64,000 nucleotides of DNA from Saccharothrix syringae (GTDB lineage: Bacteria; Actinomycetota; Actinomycetes; Mycobacteriales; Pseudonocardiaceae): positions 8,990,001-9,054,000 of the forward strand of contig NZ_CP034550.1 of assembly GCF_009498035.1 (NCBI RefSeq), given 5' to 3'. Positions 27,815 to 36,201 of this stretch are shown one piece after another. Position numbers and translations under genes: made by a program. The notes beneath the pieces were generated by a model that was not told where the DNA came from, did no database searches, and saw nothing but the letters and a program-made list of their open reading frames with translations. Each line of letters starts with the position of its first letter. Position 1 is the first letter of the stretch.

Positions 27815-30109
27815 GTGGGGACGACGTTCGGTGACTTGCTGCGTGCGCACAGGTTGCGGGTGAAGCTGACCCAGGAGGAGCTGGCGGAGGGGTCCGGGGT
27901 CAGCGTCCGGGCGATCAGCGACATGGAACGCGGACGCGCGAAGGGGCCGCAACGACGCACGGTCGAGGCGTTGGCGGGCGTGCTGGCCCTGTCCCCGGCG
28001 GAAACCCGCGAGCTGCTGGACGCGGCCAAGGAGGGCCGGGTGCGGCGGCCGGTGGACGTGGCGCCCTCGGCGCTGCCGCCCGACGTGCCGGACCTGACCG
28101 GGCGCGAGCAGGAGCTGGCCGACCTCGTCTCCGTGGCCGAGCAGGCGCGCACCACGTCGCTGGTGGTGGTGCACGGCCCGCCGGGTGCGGGGAAGACGAC
28201 GCTGGCGGTGCGGGCCGCCTACCGGCTCGCGCCGCGGTTCGCGGACGGCTGCTTCTTCTTCAACCTGCGCGGGATGGACGTGCGGCCGCTGCACCCGTCC
28301 GAGGTGGTGCACCGGATGCTGCTCGCGCTGGGCGTGGCCGACAAGCAGGTCCCGGCCAGCGAGGCCGAGCGCTCGGACCTGTACCGGGCGCTGATGCGGG
28401 AGCGGTCCACGCTGCTGGTGCTCGACAACGCCTCCGACGAGGCCCAGGTGCGCCCGCTGCTGGCGACCGGGCGCGGCTCGGTGGTGCTGGTGACGTCCCG
28501 GCAGGTGCTCGGCGGCCTGGAGGCGGGTCGGCGGCTCGGCCTGGACGTGCTGGACCCGGTGGCCGCGTTCGACCTGCTCGGCGCGATCGCGGGCCGGGCG
28601 CGCGTCGGCGCGGAACCGGTGGCCGCCGCCCGGGTGGCGAAGCTGTGCGGTCACCTGCCGCTGGCGCTGCGCATCGCGGGCAACCGGCTCGCCAGCCGTC
28701 CGAAGTGGACGATCGGGCACCTGGCCGGCCAGCTCGTGGACGAGCGCCGCAGGCTGTCCGCGCTGACGGCGGGCGACCTGCGGGTGCGCACCGCGTTCGA
28801 GATGTCCTACCGGCAGCTCAGCGACAAGGCCGCGGTGCTGTTCCGCAGGCTGTCGCTGGTGCCGGGGGCGGACTTCGGGCCGGACGTGGCCGCGGTGCTG
28901 GCCGACGTGGACCGGTTCGCCGCCGAGGACACGCTGGAGGAGCTGGTCGACATGAGCCTGCTCGACACCGCCGAGGTGCCCGGCCGGTACGCCTTCCACG
29001 ACCTGATCCGGGTGTTCGCGGGCGAGCGGCTGGTCGACGAGGAGCCCGCGCCGGTGGTCGGGCAGGTCCGGGAGCGGGTGGTGGACTGGCTGCTGGACAC
29101 GGCGGTCGGGGCGGCCGGGTTCTTCGGGCCGGACGCGCGGAGCACGCCGGTGGGCGCGGTGCGCAACCAGGAGGACGCCGACGCGTGGCTCACCGCGGAG
29201 ACCGCGAACTGGTTGGGCGCGCTGCGGTGGGCGGGGTCCGCGGGGCGGCACGACCGGGTGCTGCGGGTGGCCACGGCCATGCACTGGTACTCCGACCAGC
29301 GGGGGCGCGGCGAGACGTGGGAGGAGGTGTTCACCGCCGGGGTGGCCGCGGCGCGTGCGCTGGGCAGCGTGCGGGACGAGGCCGTGCAGCTGAACTTCCT
29401 GACGTGGACGCTGGCCGTGCTGCTGCGGCGGTACGACGACGCGCTGGGGCTGCACGACGAGGCGTGGCGCGCGGCGGTGGCGGCGGGGGACCTGCGGGAG
29501 CAGGGGTGGGCGATGCACTACCGGACGGTGTCGGAGCTGCGGTCCGGGCGGTTGGAGGAGGCGCGGGTCGACGCGCGGCGGGCGCAGGAGCTGTTCCGGC
29601 GGGCGGGGTACGCGTTAGGCGAGCACATCTCGCTGTCGGCCCTGGGGTTGGTGCTGCACGAGTTGCGGCGGTACGAGGACGCGGTGCTCGTGCACCGGGA
29701 GCTGCTGGGGCGGGTGCGGTCGGGCGAGCTGGACCTGGCCCCGGTGATGGCGGCCGAGATGTCCGCGACGCTGCTGTTGCGGCAGGCGGACAGCCTGGTG
29801 CGGTTGGAGCGGTGGCCCGAGGTCCTGGCCACGGCCGACGACGCGCTGAACAGGCTGCGCGGCGCGGCCGCGCCACCCAGCCTGTGCGGCGCGCACCACC
29901 TGCGCGGGCTCGCGCTGCACCGGTTGGGAGATCCGGCGGCGGCGCGGCCCGAGCTGGTGCGGGCGGCGGAACTGGCCGAGTCCCACCACGACCGGCGGTT
30001 GCCCGCGGTGCTCGACGCGTTGGCGGACGTGCACGACGCGCTCGGCGACCCGGTCGCCGCGGGCGGTGTGCGCGACCGGGCTGCCGAGGCGCGGTCATCC
30101 GATCGGTGA
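27815..30109 (+). CDS. HTH / NB-ARC / TPR regulator (STAND, AfsR-like without SARP domain)
   Basis: 764 residues. N-terminal Xre helix-turn-helix (FGDLLRAHRLRVKLTQEELAEGSGVSVRAISDMERGRAKGPQRRT), then an NB-ARC ATPase with P-loop GPPGAGKTT at 121-129, Walker B STLLVLDNASDEAQVRPLL, VVLVTSRQ, and the GLPL-like CGHLPLALRIAGNRLA. A winged-helix segment (AFEMSYRQLSDKAAVLFRRLSLVPG) and C-terminal TPR helices follow. Such proteins couple an effector signal to ATP-driven activation; targets are unknown. GTG at 27815 follows ATTAAT by 8 nt, suggesting a leaderless mRNA. No biosynthetic cluster is adjacent. Confidence 0.92.
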   Translation: MGTTFGDLLRAHRLRVKLTQEELAEGSGVSVRAISDMERGRAKGPQRRTVEALAGVLALSPAETRELLDAAKEGRVRRPVDVAPSALPPDVPDLTGREQELADLVSVAEQARTTSLVVVHGPPGAGKTTLAVRAAYRLAPRFADGCFFFNLRGMDVRPLHPSEVVHRMLLALGVADKQVPASEAERSDLYRALMRERSTLLVLDNASDEAQVRPLLATGRGSVVLVTSRQVLGGLEAGRRLGLDVLDPVAAFDLLGAIAGRARVGAEPVAAARVAKLCGHLPLALRIAGNRLASRPKWTIGHLAGQLVDERRRLSALTAGDLRVRTAFEMSYRQLSDKAAVLFRRLSLVPGADFGPDVAAVLADVDRFAAEDTLEELVDMSLLDTAEVPGRYAFHDLIRVFAGERLVDEEPAPVVGQVRERVVDWLLDTAVGAAGFFGPDARSTPVGAVRNQEDADAWLTAETANWLGALRWAGSAGRHDRVLRVATAMHWYSDQRGRGETWEEVFTAGVAAARALGSVRDEAVQLNFLTWTLAVLLRRYDDALGLHDEAWRAAVAAGDLREQGWAMHYRTVSELRSGRLEEARVDARRAQELFRRAGYALGEHISLSALGLVLHELRRYEDAVLVHRELLGRVRSGELDLAPVMAAEMSATLLLRQADSLVRLERWPEVLATADDALNRLRGAAAPPSLCGAHHLRGLALHRLGDPAAARPELVRAAELAESHHDRRLPAVLDALADVHDALGDPVAAGGVRDRAAEARSSDR

Positions 30110-30260
30110 TGCGTTCCTCGCCATCGCCGGGGTCCTTCCATGCCGTGCTCACGGGGGGTGGCCACAGTCAACCCGGTTCGGGGTGGTGGCACCACGCAGA
30201 ACAACCAGCAGAAGTACGCGGGAGTGGCCATTCGAGACGGTCGCGGGACGCTGGAGCCGG

Positions 30261-30375
30261 TTGACGGCCGGGCTGCTTGACGGCCGGACTGGTTGACGGC
30301 CGAGACGGTTGACGGCCGAGACGGTTGACGGCCGGGCCGGTGGAGCTGGTCGACGGCCGAGGCGGTGACGCAGGG
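30261..30375. repeat. 16-bp tandem repeats (TTGACGGCCG units)
   Basis: TTGACGGCCG begins at 30261, 30277, 30293, 30309 and 30325, exactly 16 bp apart, with 6 variable bases after each. A further variant (TCGACGGCCG) starts at 30350. Confidence 0.9.
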
Positions 30376-30406
30376 CCTGGCTGCACGGGACCGAGGCCAA
30401 CCACGC

Positions 30407-30580
30407 CAATGTCAACAATCGACATCCATGCCCCGCGAACCGCTTGACCTGCCGGGCAATGTCAACAATCAACATTCGCGTTCCGCAGGATCAACCCGGC
30501 GGGGCGCAATGTCAACAATCGACATTCGCGTCTTGCGAGACCGAACTGGGCAACGCGGCAATGTCAACAATCGACTTTCG
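30407..30580. repeat. Four repeats with 50-bp period containing the dyad AATGTC-N7-GACATT
   Basis: CAATGTCAACAATC occurs at 30407, 30457, 30507 and 30559 (steps 50, 50, 52). In most copies it continues into GACATTCGCG, making a 6-bp inverted repeat AATGTC/GACATT around AACAATC. The intervening 25 bases are only loosely similar. On the minus strand each copy contains TTGACA. No cas gene is present in the window. Confidence 0.85.
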
Positions 30581-30659
30581 CAAGATCGGCTTGTGGCGGG
30601 CGGACCTCGCGAGGGCGGACCTGAAAGGGACAAGGTCGGGTGGGGCGGACCTGGGCTAG

Positions 30660-30915
30660 GTCGGACAGAGCCGGGCCGAACGGGGCGGGGCTGGCTCGGG
30701 CAGGGCGGAGCCGGGCAGGGCAGGGCGAGGCGGGGCCAGGCGGGGCCGGGCGGGGCCGGGCCGGGCCGGGCTGGACAGAGCCGGGCTGGGCGGGGCCGGG
30801 CAGAGCCAAGCCGAGCCGGGCTGGGCAGGGCTGGGCGGGGCGGGGCGGGGCGGGGCGGGGCCGGGCTGGGCTGGGCTGGGCCGGGCTGGGCTGGGCCGGG
30901 CCGGGCGGATCGGAA
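30660..30915 (+). repeat. Low-complexity (GGGCN)n stretch
   Basis: A 5-bp periodic run of GGGC plus one variable base (C, T, A or G) on the plus strand, continuous for about 250 bp with minor breaks. Strong G/C strand asymmetry. Probable G-quadruplex or R-loop forming DNA. Confidence 0.85.
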
Positions 30916-30924
30916 ACGGGCGGG

Positions 30925-31005
30925 GCGAAACCAAGCGGGGCGGGGCGAAACCAAGCGGGGCGGGCGAACCAAGCGGGGCGGGGCGAAACCAAGCGGGGCG
31001 GGCGT
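30925..31005. repeat. 20-bp repeat GCGAAACCAAGCGGGG
   Basis: GCGAAACCAAGCGGGG or a one-base-deleted form begins at 30925, 30945, 30964 and 30983 (steps 20, 19, 19). It forms the end of the repeat island, about 65 bp before the ridA stop. Confidence 0.8.
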
Positions 31006-31068
31006 CGAGCAAGCGAAACTGCCGCCCGACGCGCCGCCCCGCTGACGCCTACACCTACCGCCTACCGC

Positions 31069-31467
31069 CTACCCCACCACCGCGAGCGCGTCGATCTCCA
31101 CCAGCAACCCCTCGGGCAACCCCACGTACACCGTCGTCCGCGCCGGGAACGGCTGCTCGGTCACGAACTCCCCGTAAGCCTCGTTCATCTCGGCGAAGTG
31201 GCCCGTGTCGGTCAGGTAGACGCGCAGCATCACCACGTCCGCCAGCGACGCGCCACCGGCCTCCAGCACCGCCACCACGTTGCGCAGCGCCTGCCGGGTC
31301 TGCTCGGCCACGGTGGACCCGACGACCGCACCGGTCGCGGGGTCGAACGCGACCTGCCCCGCCACCTGCAGGATCCCACCCTTGCGAACGCCCTGCGAGA
31401 AGGCCGCCACCGGGGTGGGCGCCGCGTCGGTGCGGATCTCGGTCTTCGGGTTCTCCGTCTTGGACAT
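31069..31467 (-). CDS. RidA-family enamine/imine deaminase
   Basis: 132 residues of the YjgF/YER057c/UK114 fold: PVAAFSQGVRKGGILQVAGQVAFDPATGAVVGSTVAEQTRQALRNVVAVLEAGGASLADVVMLRVYLTDTGHFAEMNEAYGEFV. The substrate-contact Arg follows VVMLR. RidA proteins hydrolyse reactive enamines/imines released by PLP enzymes. Next to an IclR-kinase pair and across from a PLP deaminase, so it probably clears the deaminase's product. 12 bp after the IclR stop. Confidence 0.93.
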   Translation of the reverse strand: MSKTENPKTEIRTDAAPTPVAAFSQGVRKGGILQVAGQVAFDPATGAVVGSTVAEQTRQALRNVVAVLEAGGASLADVVMLRVYLTDTGHFAEMNEAYGEFVTEQPFPARTTVYVGLPEGLLVEIDALAVVG

Positions 31468-31479
31468 GCGTTTCCTCTC

Positions 31480-32229
31480 TCAGTCGCGCGGCGACCAGCC
31501 GCACTCGACAGACGCCGCCCGCGCGGTCGCGAGCAGGTCGGGCAGGTGGCCCATCAGGCCCTCGAAGTCCAGCAGCACCTTGGGCACGGACATCGACACG
31601 GCGGCCACGACCTCGCCACGCGCACCGCGCACCGGGGCCGCGATGCAGTGGATGAAGTCCTCGTGCTCGGCGTTGTCCACCGCGTACCCGGCCGCCCGCA
31701 CGCGCTCCAGCTCGGCCAGGTACGCCTCGGGCGCGGTGATGGTGTTGGCGGTCAGCGGCACGTAGTCGATGGCGCGGGCGACCTCGCGGCGGCGCGGTTC
31801 GGGCAGGTCCGCGAGCAGCACCTTGGCCACGGCGGTGCAGTGCAGCGGCGCGCGCCGCCCGATGCGGGAGTACATGCGCATCGGGTGGGTGCTGTCGTAC
31901 TTGTCGATGTAGATGACCTCGCCGCCCTCATAGGACGCCAGGTGCACCGTGTACCCGGTGCGGTTGTTCAGCTCGCGCAGCGCGGCCTCGGCGCTGCGGC
32001 GCACGTCCCGCTCCTCCAGCGCCCGGTGCGCCAGGTCGAACAGCGCCGTGCCCAGCCGGTAGTGGTGCACGCCCTCGCGCTGCACGAACCGGTGCGCCTC
32101 CAGCGTGCGCAGCAGCCGCAGGACCGTGGACTTGTGGACCTCGATCACGCCGGACAGCTCGTCCAGCGTCTTCGGCCCGGTCGCCAGCTCACCCACCAGG
32201 GTCAGCGCCCGGTCCAGGCTCTGGCTCAT
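31480..32229 (-). CDS. IclR-family transcriptional regulator
   Basis: 249 residues. N-terminal winged helix (RALTLVGELATGPKTLDELSGVIEVHKSTVLRLLRTLEAHRFV) and C-terminal effector domain (YTVHLASYEGGEVIYIDKYDS..RAPLHCTAVAKVLLADLP, DNAEHEDFIHCIAAPVRGARGEVVAAVSMSVP). The start overlaps the kinase stop by 4 bp. It likely senses a metabolite of this locus and acts on the divergent promoter region at 33195-33343. Confidence 0.94.
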   Translation of the reverse strand: MSQSLDRALTLVGELATGPKTLDELSGVIEVHKSTVLRLLRTLEAHRFVQREGVHHYRLGTALFDLAHRALEERDVRRSAEAALRELNNRTGYTVHLASYEGGEVIYIDKYDSTHPMRMYSRIGRRAPLHCTAVAKVLLADLPEPRRREVARAIDYVPLTANTITAPEAYLAELERVRAAGYAVDNAEHEDFIHCIAAPVRGARGEVVAAVSMSVPKVLLDFEGLMGHLPDLLATARAASVECGWSPRD

Positions 32230-33194
32230 CGACGTCTCCTCAGGTGTGCGGCGGCCCAGGTGGCCGGGTCCGCGTCCAGCAGCGGCGCGGTCACCTCGGG
32301 CGGCAGTGGTTCGCCGACATCCTCCCTGGTGAGCAGGGCGGCGGCCGCCTGGAGGTGCCCGGCGCGCAGCCGGCGCGCCGGCGCGCAGCCCGCCAGGTGC
32401 GCGGCCAGGTACCCGGCGGCGAACGCGTCACCGGCGCCGACCGGCTCGACCACCTCCACGCGCAGCCCCTCCTGGAACGTCGAAACACCGCCCTCCACCA
32501 CGGTCGCGCCGCGCGCGCCCTGCTTGACCACCAGCGTCGTCGGGTTCGGCAGCAGCGCGCGCAGGCCGTCCGGGTCGCCGGTCCCCCACACGGCCTCGGC
32601 CTCGTCGGACCCGACCAGCACCACGTCGGCGGCGTCGGCCAGCTCGCGCAGCACCGCCGGGTCCCGGTCGCGCCACAGCGCGGGCCGCCAGTTGAGGTCG
32701 AACGAGACCGGCACCCGCCGCGGCCGCGCCAGCACCGCGCGCAGCAGGGCCAGGCAGCTGTCGGACAGCGCCGCGGTGATGCCGGTGACGTGCACCAGCG
32801 CCACGTCGTCGGTCACCAGCCCGGCCGACACCTCGGGGCCCATCGCCGAGGCCGCCGAGCCGCGCCGGTAGTAGCGCACGGGGCTGCCCGCCGCGTTGGC
32901 CTCCTTGACGTACAGGCCGGTCGGGCGGTCGGGGTCGACCCGCACGCCGCCCACGTCCACGCCGGCGCCGCCGACCGCGTCGAGCACCGCGCCGCCGAAG
33001 GCGTCGTCGCCGACCGCGCCGACCCACCGGCTGCGCACGCCGAGCCGGGCGAGGTGGACGGCCACGTTGGACTCGGCGCCGCCGATCGCCCGCAGCCACG
33101 TGCGCACCCCGCGCACCGGGCCGGGCGCGGCGGGCACCAGCACCGCCATGGTCTCGCCCAGGCACACCACGCACCCCGGTAGCTCGAACCGCAT
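32226..33194 (-). CDS. PfkB-family sugar kinase, probably 2-keto-3-deoxygluconate kinase type
   Basis: 322 residues. N-terminal GAESNVAVHLARLGVRSRWVGAVGDDAFG, then VDPDRPTGLYVKEAN..PVRYYRRGSAAS, a pattern seen in KDG kinases (contact residues YYR). The C-terminal PfkB signature VEPVGAGDAFAAGYLAAHLAG carries the catalytic Asp. The KDG assignment rests on the YYRRGSAAS segment and on linkage to IclR and GntP. Other 2-keto sugar acids or ribose-type sugars cannot be ruled out. Confidence 0.85.
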   Translation of the reverse strand: MRFELPGCVVCLGETMAVLVPAAPGPVRGVRTWLRAIGGAESNVAVHLARLGVRSRWVGAVGDDAFGGAVLDAVGGAGVDVGGVRVDPDRPTGLYVKEANAAGSPVRYYRRGSAASAMGPEVSAGLVTDDVALVHVTGITAALSDSCLALLRAVLARPRRVPVSFDLNWRPALWRDRDPAVLRELADAADVVLVGSDEAEAVWGTGDPDGLRALLPNPTTLVVKQGARGATVVEGGVSTFQEGLRVEVVEPVGAGDAFAAGYLAAHLAGCAPARRLRAGHLQAAAALLTREDVGEPLPPEVTAPLLDADPATWAAAHLRRRR

Positions 33195-33311
33195 CCGCGC
33201 TCCTCCTGACGGTGACGTTCGCTGGGCGGCGCAGCTCCTCGGCGGGGGCTGCTCGATTGACGGGGCGGCGAGCGAATGTTACACACTTCGACATCACATC
33301 GCGCAATAGCC

Positions 33312-33328
33312 GTTGCGACATGTGCAAC
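33312..33328. promoter_or_regulatory. Candidate operator in the divergent kinase/deaminase promoter
   Basis: Perfect inverted repeat GTTGC-N7-GCAAC just upstream of the deaminase, inside the only AT-richer part of the divergent region. IclR regulators bind such palindromes. An ATG inside it (33320) is therefore unlikely to be the real start of the deaminase. Confidence 0.5.
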
Positions 33329-33343
33329 GTGAGGAGCGAGCAC

Positions 33344-34600
33344 GTGGACCTCGACGCAGTGGCCGCCATCCGCCGCGAACGGGTGGACTGGCGGTTCAAG
33401 GGCCTGCCCGCCGACGTGTTCGGCGAGACGGTGGAGGAGGTGGCCGCCCGCCGCCTCGACCTGTTCGCCGACGGGTTCGTCGGGCCGCTGGTGGTGCTGG
33501 ACGCCGCGGCCCTGGAGCACAACCTGGCCACCATGGCGCGGTGGTGCGCCGAGCGCGGCGTGCTGCTCGCACCGCACGGCAAGACGACCATGGCCCCCCA
33601 GCTGTTCGCGCGCCAGTTGGCGCACGGCGCGTGGGGCATCACCGCGGCCAACACCAGCCAGCTGCGCGTCTACCGGGCGTTCGGGGTGCCGCGGGTGCTG
33701 CTGGCCAACCAGCTCGTGGACCCGGCCGGGCTGCGGTGGCTGGCGGGCGAGCTGGCCGCCGATCCCTCGTTCGAGTTCACCTGCTGGGTGGACTCCACCG
33801 CGGGCGTCGCGCGGATGACCGAGGCCCTGGGCTCCCCCGCCCGGCCGGTGGACGTGCTGGTCGAGCTGGGCGCGCCCGGCGGCCGGACCGGTGCCCGCGA
33901 CCTGGCCACCGCGGTGGAGGTGGCGCGGGCCGCGCACGCCAGCCCCGCGCTGCGGCTGGTCGGCGTCGGCGGCTACGAGGGCGCGCTCGCGCACGACGCG
34001 TCGGACGGGGCGCGGTCCACCGTGGACGGCTACCTGGACGGCCTGCGCGCGCTGGCCCTGGAGATCCACCGGCTGTTCGAGGTGGACGAGCCGATCGTGA
34101 CCGCGGGCGGCAGCGCGTACTTCGACCAGGTGGCCGCGAAGATCACCGGTTCGTGGCCGTTCCCGGTGCGGCCGGTGCTGCGCAGCGGCGCGTACGTCAC
34201 CCACGACGACGGCTTCTACCGGGCGATCTCGCCGCTGGGCCGCACGCCCGGCGCGGAGCCGTTCCGCAGCGCGCTGCGGGCCTGGGCGCAGGTCACCTCG
34301 CGCCCGCAGGACGACCTGGCGCTGCTGACCCTGGGCAAGCGCGACGCCTCGTTCGACGAGGGCCTGCCCGAGCCGCAGGTGGTGCGCGGCCGCGACGGCG
34401 CCGTGCGGCCGTTCGACGCCGAGGTCACCGCGCTGAACGACCAGCACGCGTTCGTGCGGCTGCCCGCGGGTTCCGACGTCGAGGTGGGCGACTGGGTGGG
34501 CCTGGGCCTGTCCCACCCGTGCACGGTGTTCGACAAGTGGCAGCTGCTCCCGGTGGTCGAGGGCACCACCGTGGTCGACCTGGTGCGCACCTACTTCTAG
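33344..34600 (+). CDS. PLP-dependent D-amino acid deaminase/aldolase (alanine racemase-type fold)
   Basis: 418 residues. Fold-type III PLP barrel: GPLVVLDAAALEHNLATMARWCAERGVLLAPHGKTTMAPQLFARQL, with the probable Schiff-base Lys80 in HGKTTM. Further blocks VGVGGYEGAL, ITAGGS-like IVTAGGSAYFDQV and the D-threonine aldolase/D-serine dehydratase C-terminal metal-site segment NDQHAFVRLP..VGDWVGLGLSHPCTVFDKW (His and Cys). GTG at 33344 is preferred because GAGGAG lies 7 bp upstream; an earlier ATG overlaps the operator. Likely converts D-Ser/D-Thr type substrates. 11 bp before the D-aminoacylase gene. Confidence 0.87.
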   Translation: MDLDAVAAIRRERVDWRFKGLPADVFGETVEEVAARRLDLFADGFVGPLVVLDAAALEHNLATMARWCAERGVLLAPHGKTTMAPQLFARQLAHGAWGITAANTSQLRVYRAFGVPRVLLANQLVDPAGLRWLAGELAADPSFEFTCWVDSTAGVARMTEALGSPARPVDVLVELGAPGGRTGARDLATAVEVARAAHASPALRLVGVGGYEGALAHDASDGARSTVDGYLDGLRALALEIHRLFEVDEPIVTAGGSAYFDQVAAKITGSWPFPVRPVLRSGAYVTHDDGFYRAISPLGRTPGAEPFRSALRAWAQVTSRPQDDLALLTLGKRDASFDEGLPEPQVVRGRDGAVRPFDAEVTALNDQHAFVRLPAGSDVEVGDWVGLGLSHPCTVFDKWQLLPVVEGTTVVDLVRTYF

Positions 34601-34611
34601 GGAGGGTGGCC

Positions 34612-36201
34612 GTGGACATCGTCTTCAGGGGTGCGCGGGTGGTGGACGGCACCGGCGCGCCCGCCTACCGGGCGGACGTGGGCGTGCTCGACGGGCGGAT
34701 CGCGGAAATCGGCGACCGGCTCGACGGGCGGCGGGTGGTCGACGCCGACGGCCGCGTGCTCGCGCCGGGGTTCATCGACATGCACTCGCACTCCGACCTC
34801 CAGGTGCTGGCCAACCCCGAGCACCTGGCCAAGGTCACCCAGGGCGTGACCACGGAGGTGCTGGGCCAGGACGGGCTGTCCTACGCGCCCGTGGACGACG
34901 ACGTGCTGGCCGCGCTGCGCGCCCAGCTCGCCGGGTGGAACGACGACCCGGCCGGGTTCGACTGGGACTGGCGCTCGGTCGGCGAGTACCTGGACCGGCT
35001 GGACCGGGGCATCGCGGTCAACGCCGCCTACCTCGTGCCCCAGGGCACGCTGCGGATGCTGTGCGTGGGCTACGAGGACCGGCCCGCCACGCCCGCCGAG
35101 CTGGACCGGATGCGCGAGGTGCTGGCGCGGTCGCTGCGCGAGGGCGCGCTGGGCATGTCCTCGGGCCTGACCTACACCCCCGGCATGTACGCCGACACCG
35201 CCGAGCTGACCGAGCTGTGCCGCGTGGTCGGCGAGCTGGGCGGGTTCTACAGCCCGCACCACCGCAGCTACGGCGCCGGCGCGCTGGAGGCGTACGCGGA
35301 GATGGTGCGCGTGTCGCGGGACTCCGGCTGCCCGCTGCACCTGGCCCACGCCACGATGAACTTCGAGGTCAACCGGGGCCGGGCGGGCGAGCTGCTGGCG
35401 CTGCTGGACGAGGCGATCGCGGCGGGCGCGGACATCACCCTGGACACCTACCCGTACCTGCCCGGCGCGACCTACCTGTCCGCGCTGCTGCCCAGCTGGG
35501 CCGGCGAGGGCGGGCCGGACGCCACGCTCGCCCGGCTGTCCGATGTGGACACCCGCGAGCGCATCCGGGTGGAGATCGAGGAAACCGGCTCCGACGGGTG
35601 CCACGGCGTGCCGGTGGACTGGTCGACCATCGAGGTCAACGGCGTGCGGCGGGCCGAGAACGCGCACCTGGTCGGGCTGTCCGTGGCCGAGGCCGCCCGC
35701 CGGGCCGGGCGCCCGCCCGCCGAGCTGTACTTCGACGTGTTGGTCTCCGAGCGGCTGGGTACCTCGTGCCTCATGCACGTGGGCCACGAGGACAACGTCC
35801 GGGCGATCATGCGCCACCCCGCGCACACCGGCGGCAGCGACGGGCTGCTGGTCGGCGACCGGCCCCACCCCCGCGCCTGGGGCACCTTCCCCCGCTACCT
35901 CGGCCGGTACGCGCGCGAGCTGGGCGTGCTGGGCCTGGAGGAGTGCGTGCACCACCTGACCGGGCGGGCCGCGCGCCGGCTGCGGCTGGCCGACCGCGGC
36001 CTGGTGCGCGAGGGGTACGCCGCCGACCTGGTGCTGTTCGACCCGGACACCGTCGCCGACACCGCGACCTTCGACGAGCCCCGGCAGGCCGCCGCGGGCA
36101 TCACCCACGTCGTCGTCAACGGGGTGCCCGTGGTCGACGAGGGCGGGCGCACCGACGCCCTGCCCGGCAAGTCCCTGCGAAACCCCGGGAGCCGCGCATG
36201 A
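34612..36201 (+). CDS. N-acyl-D-amino-acid deacylase (D-aminoacylase)
   Basis: 529 residues of the amidohydrolase superfamily. VLAPGFIDMHSHSDLQ gives the metal HxH-x-D motif; GLTYTPGMYAD, LHLAHATMNFEVN and TLDTYPYLPGATYLSALLPSWAGEGG are typical of D-aminoacylases, as is the block HTGGSDGLLVGDRPHPRAWGTFPRYLGRYARELG near the end. GTG at 34612 with GGAGGG upstream. Releases free D-amino acids, which the upstream deaminase could use. The stop overlaps the gntP-like ATG as ATGA. Confidence 0.93.
   Translation: MDIVFRGARVVDGTGAPAYRADVGVLDGRIAEIGDRLDGRRVVDADGRVLAPGFIDMHSHSDLQVLANPEHLAKVTQGVTTEVLGQDGLSYAPVDDDVLAALRAQLAGWNDDPAGFDWDWRSVGEYLDRLDRGIAVNAAYLVPQGTLRMLCVGYEDRPATPAELDRMREVLARSLREGALGMSSGLTYTPGMYADTAELTELCRVVGELGGFYSPHHRSYGAGALEAYAEMVRVSRDSGCPLHLAHATMNFEVNRGRAGELLALLDEAIAAGADITLDTYPYLPGATYLSALLPSWAGEGGPDATLARLSDVDTRERIRVEIEETGSDGCHGVPVDWSTIEVNGVRRAENAHLVGLSVAEAARRAGRPPAELYFDVLVSERLGTSCLMHVGHEDNVRAIMRHPAHTGGSDGLLVGDRPHPRAWGTFPRYLGRYARELGVLGLEECVHHLTGRAARRLRLADRGLVREGYAADLVLFDPDTVADTATFDEPRQAAAGITHVVVNGVPVVDEGGRTDALPGKSLRNPGSRA

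Larger units (their letters stand above)
30110..31068. other. Intergenic repeat island between convergent genes
   Basis: About 960 bp between the STAND regulator and ridA with no supportable gene. It contains, in order, a 16-bp tandem repeat, a four-copy 50-bp-period repeat with an internal dyad, a (GGGCN)n stretch and a 20-bp repeat, each listed separately. Open frames crossing it translate to repeats of Gly/Arg/Ala and change with the repeat phase. Confidence 0.8.

Noticed and set aside
30407..30580. CRISPR array
   Set aside because: Only four copies, an internally palindromic repeat, between-repeat DNA loosely similar rather than independent, uneven last step, and no cas gene in 64 kb.
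30365..31045. Gly/Arg/Ala-rich reading frames across the repeat island
   Set aside because: All frames on both strands stay open because of the repeat composition; no start with a ribosome site and no protein-like sequence.
33320..33343. Earlier ATG start for the PLP deaminase
   Set aside because: It lies inside the GTTGC/GCAAC palindrome, and GTG at 33344 has GAGGAG at proper distance.
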